61,437 nt of DNA from Candidatus Mediterraneibacter quadrami (lineage in GTDB: Bacteria; Bacillota; Clostridia; Lachnospirales; Lachnospiraceae), in assembly GCA_019120575.1 (NCBI GenBank), contig DWUU01000007.1, positions 1-61,437 on the forward strand, in the 5' to 3' direction. The position numbers and the translations under genes are program-made. Below, one piece after another: positions 8,083-15,559 of the stretch (the first letter of the stretch is position 1; each line of letters begins with the position of its first letter). The notes beneath the pieces were generated by a model, which did no database searches, was not told the origin of the DNA, and worked only from the letters and a program-made list of their open reading frames with translations.

Positions 8083-8576
8083 TGAGAGCAAAAGGACATG
8101 TTTTTAAATATGGCGACAATGTGGATACAGATGTGATCATCCCGGCAAGATATCTGAATTCCTTCGATGCGCAGGAGCTGGCAAGCCATGCCATGGTGGA
8201 TATTGACCCGGATTTTGCGAAGAAAGTCCAGCCGGGCGACATGATCGTTGCCAATAAGAACTTCGGCTGCGGCTCTTCCAGAGAGCATGCGCCGCTCTGC
8301 CTGAAGACGGCGGGCGTAAGCTGCATCATTGCGGAGACATTTGCGCGCATTTTTTACCGGAACGCAATCAACATCGGTCTTCCGATCATCGAGTGTCCGG
8401 AGGCGGCGCAGAATATCGAGGCCGGCGATGAGGTGGAAGTGGATTTCGACAGCGGGAAGATCTATGACCGCACGAAAGGCACGGAGTATCAGGGACAGGC
8501 GTTCCCGGAATTCATGCAGAAGCTGATCGCCGCAGGCGGGCTTGTGAATTATACGAATAATAAAAAGAAAAACTAA
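8082..8576 (+). CDS. leuD: 3-isopropylmalate dehydratase, small subunit
   Basis: 164 residues, normal for the short archaeal/clostridial type. The swivelling domain signature is clear: [17 protein letters not shown] near the start and [16 protein letters not shown] in the middle, which lines the substrate pocket. It completes the LeuC active site. The gene starts within the leuC stop codon and is followed after 26 bp by an antiporter gene in the same direction, so it is internal to an operon running from asd or leuC to thrC. Confidence 0.94.
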   Translation: MRAKGHVFKYGDNVDTDVIIPARYLNSFDAQELASHAMVDIDPDFAKKVQPGDMIVANKNFGCGSSREHAPLCLKTAGVSCIIAETFARIFYRNAINIGLPIIECPEAAQNIEAGDEVEVDFDSGKIYDRTKGTEYQGQAFPEFMQKLIAAGGLVNYTNNKKKN

Positions 8577-8602
8577 TTGGGAAGTTATTAAAGGAAGAAG
8601 TT

Positions 8603-9877
8603 ATGGAAAATCAGAATCAGGGGAAACTGTCGGCGCTCCTGCCGATCGGTGTATTCCTCGTTATCTTTCTGGGCGCGGGGATCATTTTTCAGGATTTTTA
8701 CGCGATGCCTGCCATCGTGGCATTCCTGATCGCGCTGTTTGTGGCGTTTCTGCAGAACCGGAAAGTAAGTTTTGACGAGAAAGTAAAGATCATCGCACAG
8801 GGTGTGGGCGAGGAAAATATCATTACCATGAGTCTCATTTTCCTCTGTGCGGGCGCGTTCTCAGGAGCCGTTACGGCGGCGGGAGGCGTGGACAGCACCG
8901 TTAATTTGGGACTGTCGCTGATTCCGGCCCACTTTATCGTGGCGGGGCTTTTTATCATCAGCTGTTTTATCTCGGTATCCATGGGAACATCCATGGGAAC
9001 GATCGCGGCGCTGGCCCCGATCGCAGTGGGCGTCAGCAATGAAGCGGGATTCCCGATGGCGGTCTGTATCGCGTCTGTTGTCTGCGGCGCCATGTTCGGA
9101 GACAATCTGTCCATGATCTCAGATACGACGATTGCGGCGGTCAAGACGCAGGGCTGTGAGATGAAGGACAAGTTCAAGGCCAACTTCCTGATCGTCCTTC
9201 CGGCGGCGGTAATCACCATTGTTTTCTTCTGGTTCGTTACCAGGGATATGAGCTACAATATCGCCAGCGGCGAGTATAACCTGTTCCAGGTTATCCCGTA
9301 TCTGGTCGTCCTGATCGGGGCGCTGATCGGGATCAATGTTTTCCTGGTGCTGATCGCCGGAACCGTCCTGTCAATCGTGGTCGGAGTATGGACGGGGACC
9401 ATTGCTGTTTCGGAAATGTTTACGGTGATGGGCGACGGCGTTACGTCCATGTATGATATCACGGTGATCTCGATCATCGTGGCGTGCATTGTTTCCCTTG
9501 TCCGGGCGAACGGCGGCATCCAGTTTATCCTGGATCTGATCAAAAGCCGGATCCGCGGGAAACGGGGCGCCCAGGCGGGCATCGCGGCGCTGGCGCTGCT
9601 GGTGGATCTCTGTACGGCCAACAATACGGTGGCCATTGTCATGTCCGGCCCGATCGCGAAGGAGATCTGCGACGAGTTCGGAGTGGAGCCGAAACGGTCC
9701 GCATCCCTGCTTGATATGTTTACTTCCGTGGGACAGGGACTGATCCCATACGGGGCGCAGCTCCTCTCGGCGGCAACGCTTACCGGGCTGACGCCGTTCG
9801 ACATGATGCCGTACCTGATCTATCCGATCCTGATGGCGGTATGCGGCATCGGAGCGATCATAATTTCCAAACGATAG
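8603..9877 (+). CDS. NhaC-family Na+/H+ (or substrate-coupled) antiporter
   Basis: 424 residues of mostly hydrophobic sequence with about eleven membrane helices. Family marks are the central polar segment SVSMGTSMGTIAALAPIA and GAMFGDNLSMISDTTIAA, shared by NhaC and malate/lactate antiporters of the ion transporter superfamily. It sits between leuD and thrC with short gaps (26 and 19 bp), which is an unusual place for a housekeeping sodium pump. By context it may move an organic or amino acid across the membrane in exchange for sodium or protons; that is inference. A purine-rich site (aaggaag) precedes the ATG. Confidence 0.85.
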   Translation: MENQNQGKLSALLPIGVFLVIFLGAGIIFQDFYAMPAIVAFLIALFVAFLQNRKVSFDEKVKIIAQGVGEENIITMSLIFLCAGAFSGAVTAAGGVDSTVNLGLSLIPAHFIVAGLFIISCFISVSMGTSMGTIAALAPIAVGVSNEAGFPMAVCIASVVCGAMFGDNLSMISDTTIAAVKTQGCEMKDKFKANFLIVLPAAVITIVFFWFVTRDMSYNIASGEYNLFQVIPYLVVLIGALIGINVFLVLIAGTVLSIVVGVWTGTIAVSEMFTVMGDGVTSMYDITVISIIVACIVSLVRANGGIQFILDLIKSRIRGKRGAQAGIAALALLVDLCTANNTVAIVMSGPIAKEICDEFGVEPKRSASLLDMFTSVGQGLIPYGAQLLSAATLTGLTPFDMMPYLIYPILMAVCGIGAIIISKR

Positions 9878-9896
9878 AAATGAAGAGGTTGAGAAG

Positions 9897-11384
9897 ATGA
9901 ATCTACTGTATAACAGCACAAGAAACTCTGACATTGCGGTGACTGCATCCGAAGCGATCCTGAAAGGACTTGCGGCGGACGGCGGCCTGTTTGTTCCGGA
10001 GCAGATCCCGAAGCTTGACGTGACCATGGACCAGCTTAAGGGGATGAGCTATCAGGAGACGGCCTATGCGGTCATGAAGCAGTTCCTGACGGATTTTACG
10101 GAAGAAGAACTGAAGCACTGCATCGACAGCGCCTATGATTCCAAGTTTGATACAGAAGTGATCGCCCCGCTGGTGAAGGTGGAGGACACGTATCATCTGG
10201 AACTGTTCCACGGCGCGACCATCGCCTTTAAGGACATGGCGCTTTCCATCCTGCCGCACCTGCTGACAACGGCGGCGAAGAAGAATCATGTGACCAATGA
10301 GATCGTGATCCTGACCGCCACATCCGGCGACACAGGCAAGGCGGCTCTGGCCGGCTTCGCAGATGTGCCGGGGACAAAGATCATCGTCTTCTATCCGAAG
10401 GGCGGCGTGAGCCGGGTGCAGGAGCTGCAGATGGTGACCCAGAAAGGGGATAATACTTCGGTGGTGGCCATCCACGGAAACTTTGACAATGCCCAGAGCG
10501 GCGTAAAAGAGATCTTCGAGGATGCCGGGTTTGCAAAAGAGCTTGCGGATGCGGGCTATCAGTTCTCGTCGGCAAACTCCATCAATATCGGACGTCTCGT
10601 TCCCCAGGTGGTCTACTATGTATATGCGTACGCGAAGCTTCTGGAAAATGAAGAGATCGCATCCGGGGAAGCTATTAATGTGACGGTTCCGACCGGAAAC
10701 TTCGGCAACATCCTGGCGGCATATTATGCGAAGCAGATGGGCGTGCCGATCGCGAAGCTGATCTGTGCATCCAATGAAAACAAAGTGCTTTTTGATTTCT
10801 TCCGCACGGGCGTATACGATAAGAACCGTGAGTTCATCCTCACATCTTCCCCGTCCATGGATATCCTGATCTCCAGCAACCTGGAGCGTCTGATCTACAC
10901 GATCGCCGGACAGGATGCGGAAAAGACCGCCGGCCTGATGGCGCAGCTCAGAGAAAAGGGATCCTATGAGATCACGCCGGAAATGCGGGAACGTCTGGCG
11001 GATTTCGAGGGCGGTTTTGCCTCCGAGGAGGAAACAAAGGAAGCAATTCACGATACTTTTGCCAGGACAGGGTATGTGATGGATACGCACACGGCGGTAG
11101 CGGCTTATGTGTGTGCGCAGTACCGGAAGAACAGCGGCGACAGCAGGAAGTGCCTGGTGGCGTCGACCGCAAGCCCGTACAAATTCATCCACAGCGTCAT
11201 GACCGCGATCGATGAAAAATATGCATCCGCGGACGAGTTCGATCTGGTGGACGAACTGAGCCGCATTTCCGGCACGGATATCCCGAACGCGATCGAAGAG
11301 ATCCGCAGCGCCGATATCCGCCATACGAGAGAATGCGATGCCGGGGAGATGAAGCAGACGGTCAGAGAGATTCTTGGAGTGTAA
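9897..11384 (+). CDS. thrC: Threonine synthase
   Basis: 495 residues, the long fungal/Gram-negative-like form. It converts O-phosphohomoserine to threonine with pyridoxal phosphate. The N-terminus (LYNSTRNSDIAVTASEAIL, then LAADGGLFVPEQIP) is typical, the PLP lysine is Lys112 in HGATIAFKDMAL, the phosphate loop is in PTGNFGNILAAY, and ATSGDTGKAAL is conserved. It draws on the homoserine branch supplied by asd, also in this cluster. Thirteen bases separate it from the next small gene. Confidence 0.95.
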   Translation: MNLLYNSTRNSDIAVTASEAILKGLAADGGLFVPEQIPKLDVTMDQLKGMSYQETAYAVMKQFLTDFTEEELKHCIDSAYDSKFDTEVIAPLVKVEDTYHLELFHGATIAFKDMALSILPHLLTTAAKKNHVTNEIVILTATSGDTGKAALAGFADVPGTKIIVFYPKGGVSRVQELQMVTQKGDNTSVVAIHGNFDNAQSGVKEIFEDAGFAKELADAGYQFSSANSINIGRLVPQVVYYVYAYAKLLENEEIASGEAINVTVPTGNFGNILAAYYAKQMGVPIAKLICASNENKVLFDFFRTGVYDKNREFILTSSPSMDILISSNLERLIYTIAGQDAEKTAGLMAQLREKGSYEITPEMRERLADFEGGFASEEETKEAIHDTFARTGYVMDTHTAVAAYVCAQYRKNSGDSRKCLVASTASPYKFIHSVMTAIDEKYASADEFDLVDELSRISGTDIPNAIEEIRSADIRHTRECDAGEMKQTVREILGV

Positions 11385-11396
11385 GGAGATAAAACG

Positions 11397-11756
11397 ATGG
11401 ATATGGAAAATATGAACAGCATGTGGGGGATTATCGGCGTTATCGTCTGCGCCTGCGGCGTGTATGCGCTGTACTGGTTCTATAAGATGAAAACGTCCGG
11501 CGATATCAATGCCACGATCCTTCTCGGCAAGGATTTTATGTATAAGAAATGCAAGAATAAGGAGGAGTACATCCGGAAGGTTTCCCCGGCGCTGCTCGGG
11601 TTCGGGATCGTGTCTCTTGCCTACGGCGCGCTTGATGTGATCCACTGCTACGCATATCCGATGCCGGTTGCGGATACAGCCGGTATGGTGATCTTCTTCA
11701 TCGTGCTCGTGGCATTTGCGGTATACACGACGAAACTGAAGCGGGAATATTTCTGA
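11397..11756 (+). CDS. Small membrane protein of unknown function
   Basis: 119 residues with three predicted helices: near residues 8-25 (WGIIGVIVCACGVYALYWFY), 60-78 and 92-108, separated by a basic cytoplasmic stretch rich in Lys (MYKKCKNKEEYIRK). I do not recognise a named domain. It follows thrC by 13 bp and precedes cdd by 33 bp, all with plausible ribosome binding sites (aaggag ahead of this ATG), so it is co-transcribed. Nothing in the sequence points to a specific job. Confidence 0.75.
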   Translation: MDMENMNSMWGIIGVIVCACGVYALYWFYKMKTSGDINATILLGKDFMYKKCKNKEEYIRKVSPALLGFGIVSLAYGALDVIHCYAYPMPVADTAGMVIFFIVLVAFAVYTTKLKREYF

Positions 11757-11788
11757 GAATGTTCTGACAGGCAAAGGAGCGAAACGGA

Positions 11789-12190
11789 ATGATAGTATCC
11801 GATACACAGCGCCGGGAGTTGATCGAAAAGGCGCTGGAAGCAAGGGGATATTCATACAGCCCCTACTCGCATTTCCGGGTGGGCGCGGCGCTGCTCTGCA
11901 GTGACGAAAGCGTCTATACCGGCTGTAATATCGAGAACCGGGCGTACGGTCCGACCAACTGCGCGGAGCGGACGGCGTTTTTCAAAGCGGTTTCAGAAGG
12001 GAAACGCGAATTCGCCGCCATCGCCATTACAGGCGGGGAGGATGGGACGGTCTGGTGTTATCCGTGCGGCGTCTGCCGTCAGGTAATGGCGGAATTCTGT
12101 GCGCCGGATGCATTTGAGATCATCTGCGCCAGATCGGAAGAAGAGTACAGAATATACACGCTGGCGGAACTTCTGCCGGAAATGTTCTGA
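11789..12190 (+). CDS. cdd: Cytidine deaminase
   Basis: 133 residues, the usual size of the homotetrameric enzyme. It deaminates cytidine and deoxycytidine in pyrimidine salvage. The zinc site is complete: Cys58-Ala-Glu60 (NCAERTAFF, with the catalytic Glu) and Cys93/Cys96 in PCGVCRQVM. YSPYSHFRVGAALL at the start and CNIENRAYG are family marks. A site (aaaggag) lies ahead of the ATG. It ends the mixed amino acid operon and is followed by a terminator hairpin. Confidence 0.96.
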   Translation: MIVSDTQRRELIEKALEARGYSYSPYSHFRVGAALLCSDESVYTGCNIENRAYGPTNCAERTAFFKAVSEGKREFAAIAITGGEDGTVWCYPCGVCRQVMAEFCAPDAFEIICARSEEEYRIYTLAELLPEMF

Positions 12191-12223
12191 GCGACTTTGT
12201 TAAAAAAATATTAATCATTTATA

Positions 12224-12262
12224 AAATGCAGGATTTGAAACATAATCCTGCATTTATTATGT
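12224..12262 (+). terminator. Hairpin terminator after cdd
   Basis: A perfect 12-bp stem, aaatgcaggatt (12224-12235) with aatcctgcattt (12244-12255), 8-base loop, then attatgtt. The tail is weak but the position, 34 bp after the cdd stop, fits. Confidence 0.6.
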
Positions 12263-12356
12263 TGGATGACTGAGAGAATCGGGTCGCATGAGAATATAAA
12301 TGAATTATAAAACGGGTATTCTTTCATAAAAAAGTTGAAAATTAATAAGATTGTTA

Positions 12357-12385
12357 TTGCTTTTTCAATCGTTCTTAGGTATAAT
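12357..12385 (+). promoter_or_regulatory. Sigma-A promoter of pckA
   Basis: TTGCTT (12357-12362), 17-base spacer, TATAAT (12380-12385). The -10 is perfect and the -35 shares TTG with consensus. This gives a leader of roughly 55 bases before the ATG, with gagagag/agaggt purine sequence ahead of it. Confidence 0.6.
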
Positions 12386-12448
12386 GAGTTCAATTGGGAT
12401 TGCGATAGAGCCCAAAGAAGATTTTAGAAAGAGAGAGGTAGAAGAGGT

Positions 12449-14053
12449 ATGGCAAATATTGATTTGACTCAGTATGGCATTACAGGAACTACGGAAATCG
12501 TTCACAATCCTTCCTATGAGATGTTATTCGAGGAGGAGACAAACCCGAATCTTGAAGGCTTTGACAAGGGTCAGGAGAGTGAACTCGGTGCAGTCAACGT
12601 TATGACAGGTATCTACACCGGTCGTTCACCGAAAGATAAATATATCGTTATGGATGAGAATTCCAAAGACACTGTATGGTGGACAACTGAGGAATATCCG
12701 AACGACAACCATCCTGCAACAAAAGAAGCTTGGGATTCAGTAAAAGACCTTGCGATCAAAACACTCTCCAATAAGAGACTGTTCGTTGTTGACGCATTCT
12801 GCGGCGCTAACAAAGACACACGTATGGCGATCCGTTTCATCGTGGAAGTTGCATGGCAGGCACACTTCGTAACGAACATGTTCATCCGTCCGACAGCAGA
12901 AGAGCTTGAGAACTTCGTACCGGACTTCGTTGTTTACAACGCTTCCAAAGCGAAAGTAGAGAACTACAAAGAGCTTGGCCTGAGATCTGAGACAGCGGTT
13001 ATGTTCAACATCACAAGCCGCGAGCAGGTGATCGCGAACACATGGTACGGCGGAGAGATGAAGAAAGGTATGTTCTCCATGATGAACTACTACCTGCCGC
13101 TCAAGGGCATCGCTTCCATGCACTGTTCAGCAAACACAGACATGAACGGCGAGAATACGGCAATCTTCTTCGGACTTTCCGGAACAGGTAAGACAACACT
13201 TTCCACAGACCCGAAGAGACTCCTCATCGGTGATGACGAGCACGGCTGGGATGACAACGGTATCTTCAACTTCGAGGGAGGATGCTACGCAAAGGTTATC
13301 GACCTTGACAAAGAGTCCGAGCCGGATATCTACAACGCGATCAAGAGAAACGCGCTTCTTGAGAACGTAACACTTGACGCAGAAGGAAAGGTCGACTTTA
13401 CAGATAAGAGCGTGACAGAGAATACACGTGTATCCTACCCGATTGACCACATCGAGAAGATTGTTCGTCCGGTATCCGCAGCTCCGGCAGCGAAGAACGT
13501 GATCTTCCTGTCAGCTGATGCATTCGGCGTACTTCCGCCGGTATCCGTACTTACACCGGAGCAGACAGAGTACTACTTCCTGTCAGGATTCACAGCAAAA
13601 CTTGCAGGTACAGAGCGCGGCATCACAGAGCCGACACCGACATTCTCCGCATGCTTCGGACAGGCATTCCTTGAGCTTCATCCGACAAAATATGCTGAGG
13701 AGCTCGTTAAGAGAATGAAAGAGAGCGGAGCAAAAGCATACCTCGTAAACACAGGATGGAACGGAACAGGAAAACGTATCTCCATCAAAGATACACGCGG
13801 TATCATCGACGCGATCTTAAGCGGAGCGATCCTTGACGCACCGACAAAGACGATCCCGCACTTCAACTTCGAAGTTCCGACAGAGCTTCCGGGAGTTGAT
13901 CCGGCGATCCTTGACCCGAGAGATACATATGCAGACGCTTCCGAGTGGGAGGCTAAGGCAAATGACCTGGCTGCAAGATTCGTTAAGAACTTTAAGAAAT
14001 ACGAGAGCAACGAACTTGGAAAAGCACTCGTTGCAGCTGGTCCGCAGGCATAA
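12449..14053 (+). CDS. pckA: Phosphoenolpyruvate carboxykinase (ATP)
   Basis: 534 residues, full length. It interconverts oxaloacetate plus ATP with phosphoenolpyruvate, CO2 and ADP; in gut anaerobes it often runs in the carboxylating direction. The P-loop GLSGTGKTT is at residues 242-250 with Lys248, [12 protein letters not shown] binds substrate, and the metal-binding GDDEHGWD follows. Codon choice differs from most neighbours (few G/C-ending rare choices, many aca, gga and ctt codons), as in groEL, which suggests high expression. It is monocistronic: own promoter in front and a very long hairpin immediately behind. Confidence 0.97.
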   Translation: MANIDLTQYGITGTTEIVHNPSYEMLFEEETNPNLEGFDKGQESELGAVNVMTGIYTGRSPKDKYIVMDENSKDTVWWTTEEYPNDNHPATKEAWDSVKDLAIKTLSNKRLFVVDAFCGANKDTRMAIRFIVEVAWQAHFVTNMFIRPTAEELENFVPDFVVYNASKAKVENYKELGLRSETAVMFNITSREQVIANTWYGGEMKKGMFSMMNYYLPLKGIASMHCSANTDMNGENTAIFFGLSGTGKTTLSTDPKRLLIGDDEHGWDDNGIFNFEGGCYAKVIDLDKESEPDIYNAIKRNALLENVTLDAEGKVDFTDKSVTENTRVSYPIDHIEKIVRPVSAAPAAKNVIFLSADAFGVLPPVSVLTPEQTEYYFLSGFTAKLAGTERGITEPTPTFSACFGQAFLELHPTKYAEELVKRMKESGAKAYLVNTGWNGTGKRISIKDTRGIIDAILSGAILDAPTKTIPHFNFEVPTELPGVDPAILDPRDTYADASEWEAKANDLAARFVKNFKKYESNELGKALVAAGPQA

Positions 14054-14058
14054 GATAC

Positions 14059-14190
14059 GGGCATAAGAGATAATAACAAGCCTGTGATACGGCTAAATAC
14101 AGTCAGGAAAAGGAAGAACTCGTTTCACTCAGACAACTTCCTTTTCCTGACTGATGCCGCATCACAGGCTTGTTATTATCTCTTATGCCC
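14059..14190 (+). repeat. 132-nt near-perfect long hairpin directly after pckA
   Basis: Outer arms 14059-14088 and 14161-14190 are complementary over 30 of 30 bases (gggcataagagataataaca... ). Inner arms 14100-14116 and 14137-14153 are complementary over 17 of 17 (cagtcaggaaaaggaag). Between them a small internal loop can still pair CGGC with GCCG. The apical loop is 20 bases (14117-14136). It begins five bases after the pckA stop, and part of the arm (GGCATAAGA) is also directly repeated across the stop codon at 14047-14055. There is no T-run, so it is not an ordinary terminator. It could stabilise the pckA mRNA, act as a processed RNA, or be a small palindromic mobile element. Confidence 0.85.
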
Positions 14191-14431
14191 CTGCACAGTC
14201 GCCGCCCGCATTACATCCCGCCTGTTCCGAAAGGTGCATCAAAGTGGCGGTATGCGTCAGATTTGTTACGCTTATCCGTTAGAAAGTACCTTCCAGGTGA
14301 TTACCAAGTTTACAGAAAATGGGATGAAATCGGGACTCAGACGACAAGGTTCAGATTTCTTCTGGTTAGTATGAGTGTTTGTTGAAGGATGGAGCTGTGG
14401 CAGAAGAAAGGATTAATGATCGGATGAGACA
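14191..14431. other. Non-coding spacer between two long hairpins
   Basis: No convincing gene. Short open frames at 14084-14374 and 14170-14385 run partly through the first hairpin, lack binding sites and have no recognisable domain. I see no tRNA or promoter of good quality here. Confidence 0.5.
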
Positions 14432-14617
14432 GCGGAAAAAGAGGATACTGCATAAGCTGTGCATCGACATGGAGCGTTCCGAATACACCTCGTTCTCCAT
14501 GTTAGCGGTGTTAAAATACGAGTTCCAATGGACGAGTATTTTAATATCGCGTTACATGGATTCGAGGGGATGAGGTGAAGCGGGTCGGCACAGCGCTGCA
14601 GTATCCTCTTTTTCCGC
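14432..14617 (+). repeat. 186-nt imperfect long hairpin between pckA and sigK
   Basis: Outer arms 14432-14452 and 14597-14617 are complementary over 21 of 21 bases (gcggaaaaagaggatactgc...). Pairing continues inward: gctgtgc (14456-14462) with gcacagc (14588-14594), cgac with gtcg, cacctc (14486-14491) with gaggtg (14572-14577), ccatgt with acatgg, gcg with cgc, and ttaaaatac (14511-14519) with gtattttaa (14536-14544). The whole segment thus folds into one rod with small bulges. It is not similar in sequence to the first hairpin. It lies downstream of both pckA and the convergent sigK, without a clear T-run in either direction. Confidence 0.75.
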
Positions 14618-14680
14618 GTGTATTGTTTGATTTTTATATTTTTTCTGCTACAGCGGCATCTGTTAAACAAACACGAATTT

Positions 14681-15307
14681 TCATTCTTCTTCGAAATGCT
14701 CTCTCAGTTTCTCGACTGCGCTCTTCTCGATCCGTGAGACATAAGAGCGGGAGATCCCAAGCTGCCTTGCGATTTCCCGCTGTGTGTATTCTTCGCTGTT
14801 ATACAACCCGTAACGCATTTTTAAAACGAGCTTTTCTCTCTGAGAAAGCCCGCTTTCAACTTTTTCATAGAGTTTCTGGATGTTCTCCCTGAGATCAATC
14901 TTTTCAGGGATGTCGCATTCGTCGGCTTCGATGATGTCGTAGAGCCGGATCTCGTTGCCTTCCCGGTCAGTGCCGATGGGCTCGTAGAGGGAGATTTCCT
15001 TTGCGGATTTCTTCCGGGAACGGAAGTGCATGAGGATTTCGTTTTCGATGCAGCGCGATGCGTAGGCGGCCAGCCGGTTTCCTTTGCCGGGGTTGAAGGT
15101 CGTGACCGCTTTGATGAGGCCGATCGTTCCGATGGAGAGCAGGTCCTCCGGGTCTTCGTCGAGATTCTGATATTTTTTCATGACATGGGCTACGAGCCGC
15201 AGATTCCGTTCGATCAGGATGTGTTTCGCTTCAAGGCTGCCCTCCGTGTATTTCTGGATGTAATACTTTTCTTCCGGGGGAGTGAGTGGATTGGGAAATG
15301 ATTTCAC
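14681..15307 (-). CDS. sigK: RNA polymerase sporulation sigma factor SigK
   Basis: 208 residues starting at GTG (15307) with AGAGGTG ahead. SigK directs late mother-cell transcription during spore formation (coat and cortex maturation). Region 2 is clear: HNLRLVAH-like (RNLRLVAHVMKKY), the DLLSIGTIGLIKAV polymerase-binding part and AAYASRCIENEILMHFR; region 4 has the HTH REIARQLGISRSYVSRIEKSA. The N-terminus FPNPLTPPEEKYYIQKY lacks a long pro-sequence. The gene is continuous, with no skin-type prophage inserted. It converges on pckA and diverges from the yifB operon. Confidence 0.93.
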   Translation of the reverse strand: MKSFPNPLTPPEEKYYIQKYTEGSLEAKHILIERNLRLVAHVMKKYQNLDEDPEDLLSIGTIGLIKAVTTFNPGKGNRLAAYASRCIENEILMHFRSRKKSAKEISLYEPIGTDREGNEIRLYDIIEADECDIPEKIDLRENIQKLYEKVESGLSQREKLVLKMRYGLYNSEEYTQREIARQLGISRSYVSRIEKSAVEKLREHFEEE

Positions 15308-15334
15308 AGCGGCACCTCTTAGCGCGTTTGATTC

Positions 15335-15362
15335 TATTTTATGAGCAGAGCCGGCGGATTGT
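15335..15362 (-). promoter_or_regulatory. SigE/SigK-type promoter of sigK
   Basis: On the minus strand, CATAAAATA (15343-15335) matches the mother-cell -10 pattern CATAnnnTA, and an AC dinucleotide (15362-15361), separated by 17 bases, matches the minimal SigK -35. The predicted start is a few bases ahead of the AGAGGTG binding site of sigK. Known Bacillus sigK genes are read by SigE and then SigK, so the site fits biologically; the motif is short and could occur by chance. Confidence 0.5.
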
Positions 15363-15390
15363 GCTTTTCCACTTGAAAGGAAAACCGGTA

Positions 15391-15419
15391 TTGACAGAAG
15401 CGGTTTCGTGCTCTATGAT
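15391..15419 (+). promoter_or_regulatory. Sigma-A promoter of the yifB-dprA-topA operon
   Basis: TTGACA (15391-15396), 17-base spacer, TATGAT (15414-15419). This is a near-consensus promoter leaving a leader of about 135 bases before the yifB ATG. Confidence 0.7.
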
Positions 15420-15559
15420 ATTCATACATTCCCGAAGGAATCTTCTTTCGGTAATCTTTCTGCAGCGGCGCTCATGCCGTGTGCGGAGTCTGGCCGGATC
15501 GGCCGGGATTTCATTTTTGTTTGTGGTGTTTTCGGATTTCTTGAATGGAAAGGAGTGCA

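Noticed and set aside
9903-11855. A 650-codon open frame on the minus strand opposite thrC
   Set aside because: It is a shadow of thrC and its neighbours: no ribosome binding site, His/Arg-rich composition with no domain, and it covers several well-identified genes on the other strand.
14084-14385. Two short open frames between pckA and sigK
   Set aside because: They run through the long hairpin, have no binding site and no recognisable domain.
14059-14617. Retron or group II intron in the pckA-sigK gap
   Set aside because: No reverse transcriptase gene and no domain V-like or msr/msd layout is visible; only the hairpins are supported.
14681-15307. skin-element insertion in sigK
   Set aside because: The reading frame is continuous from region 2 to region 4, with no recombinase gene nearby.
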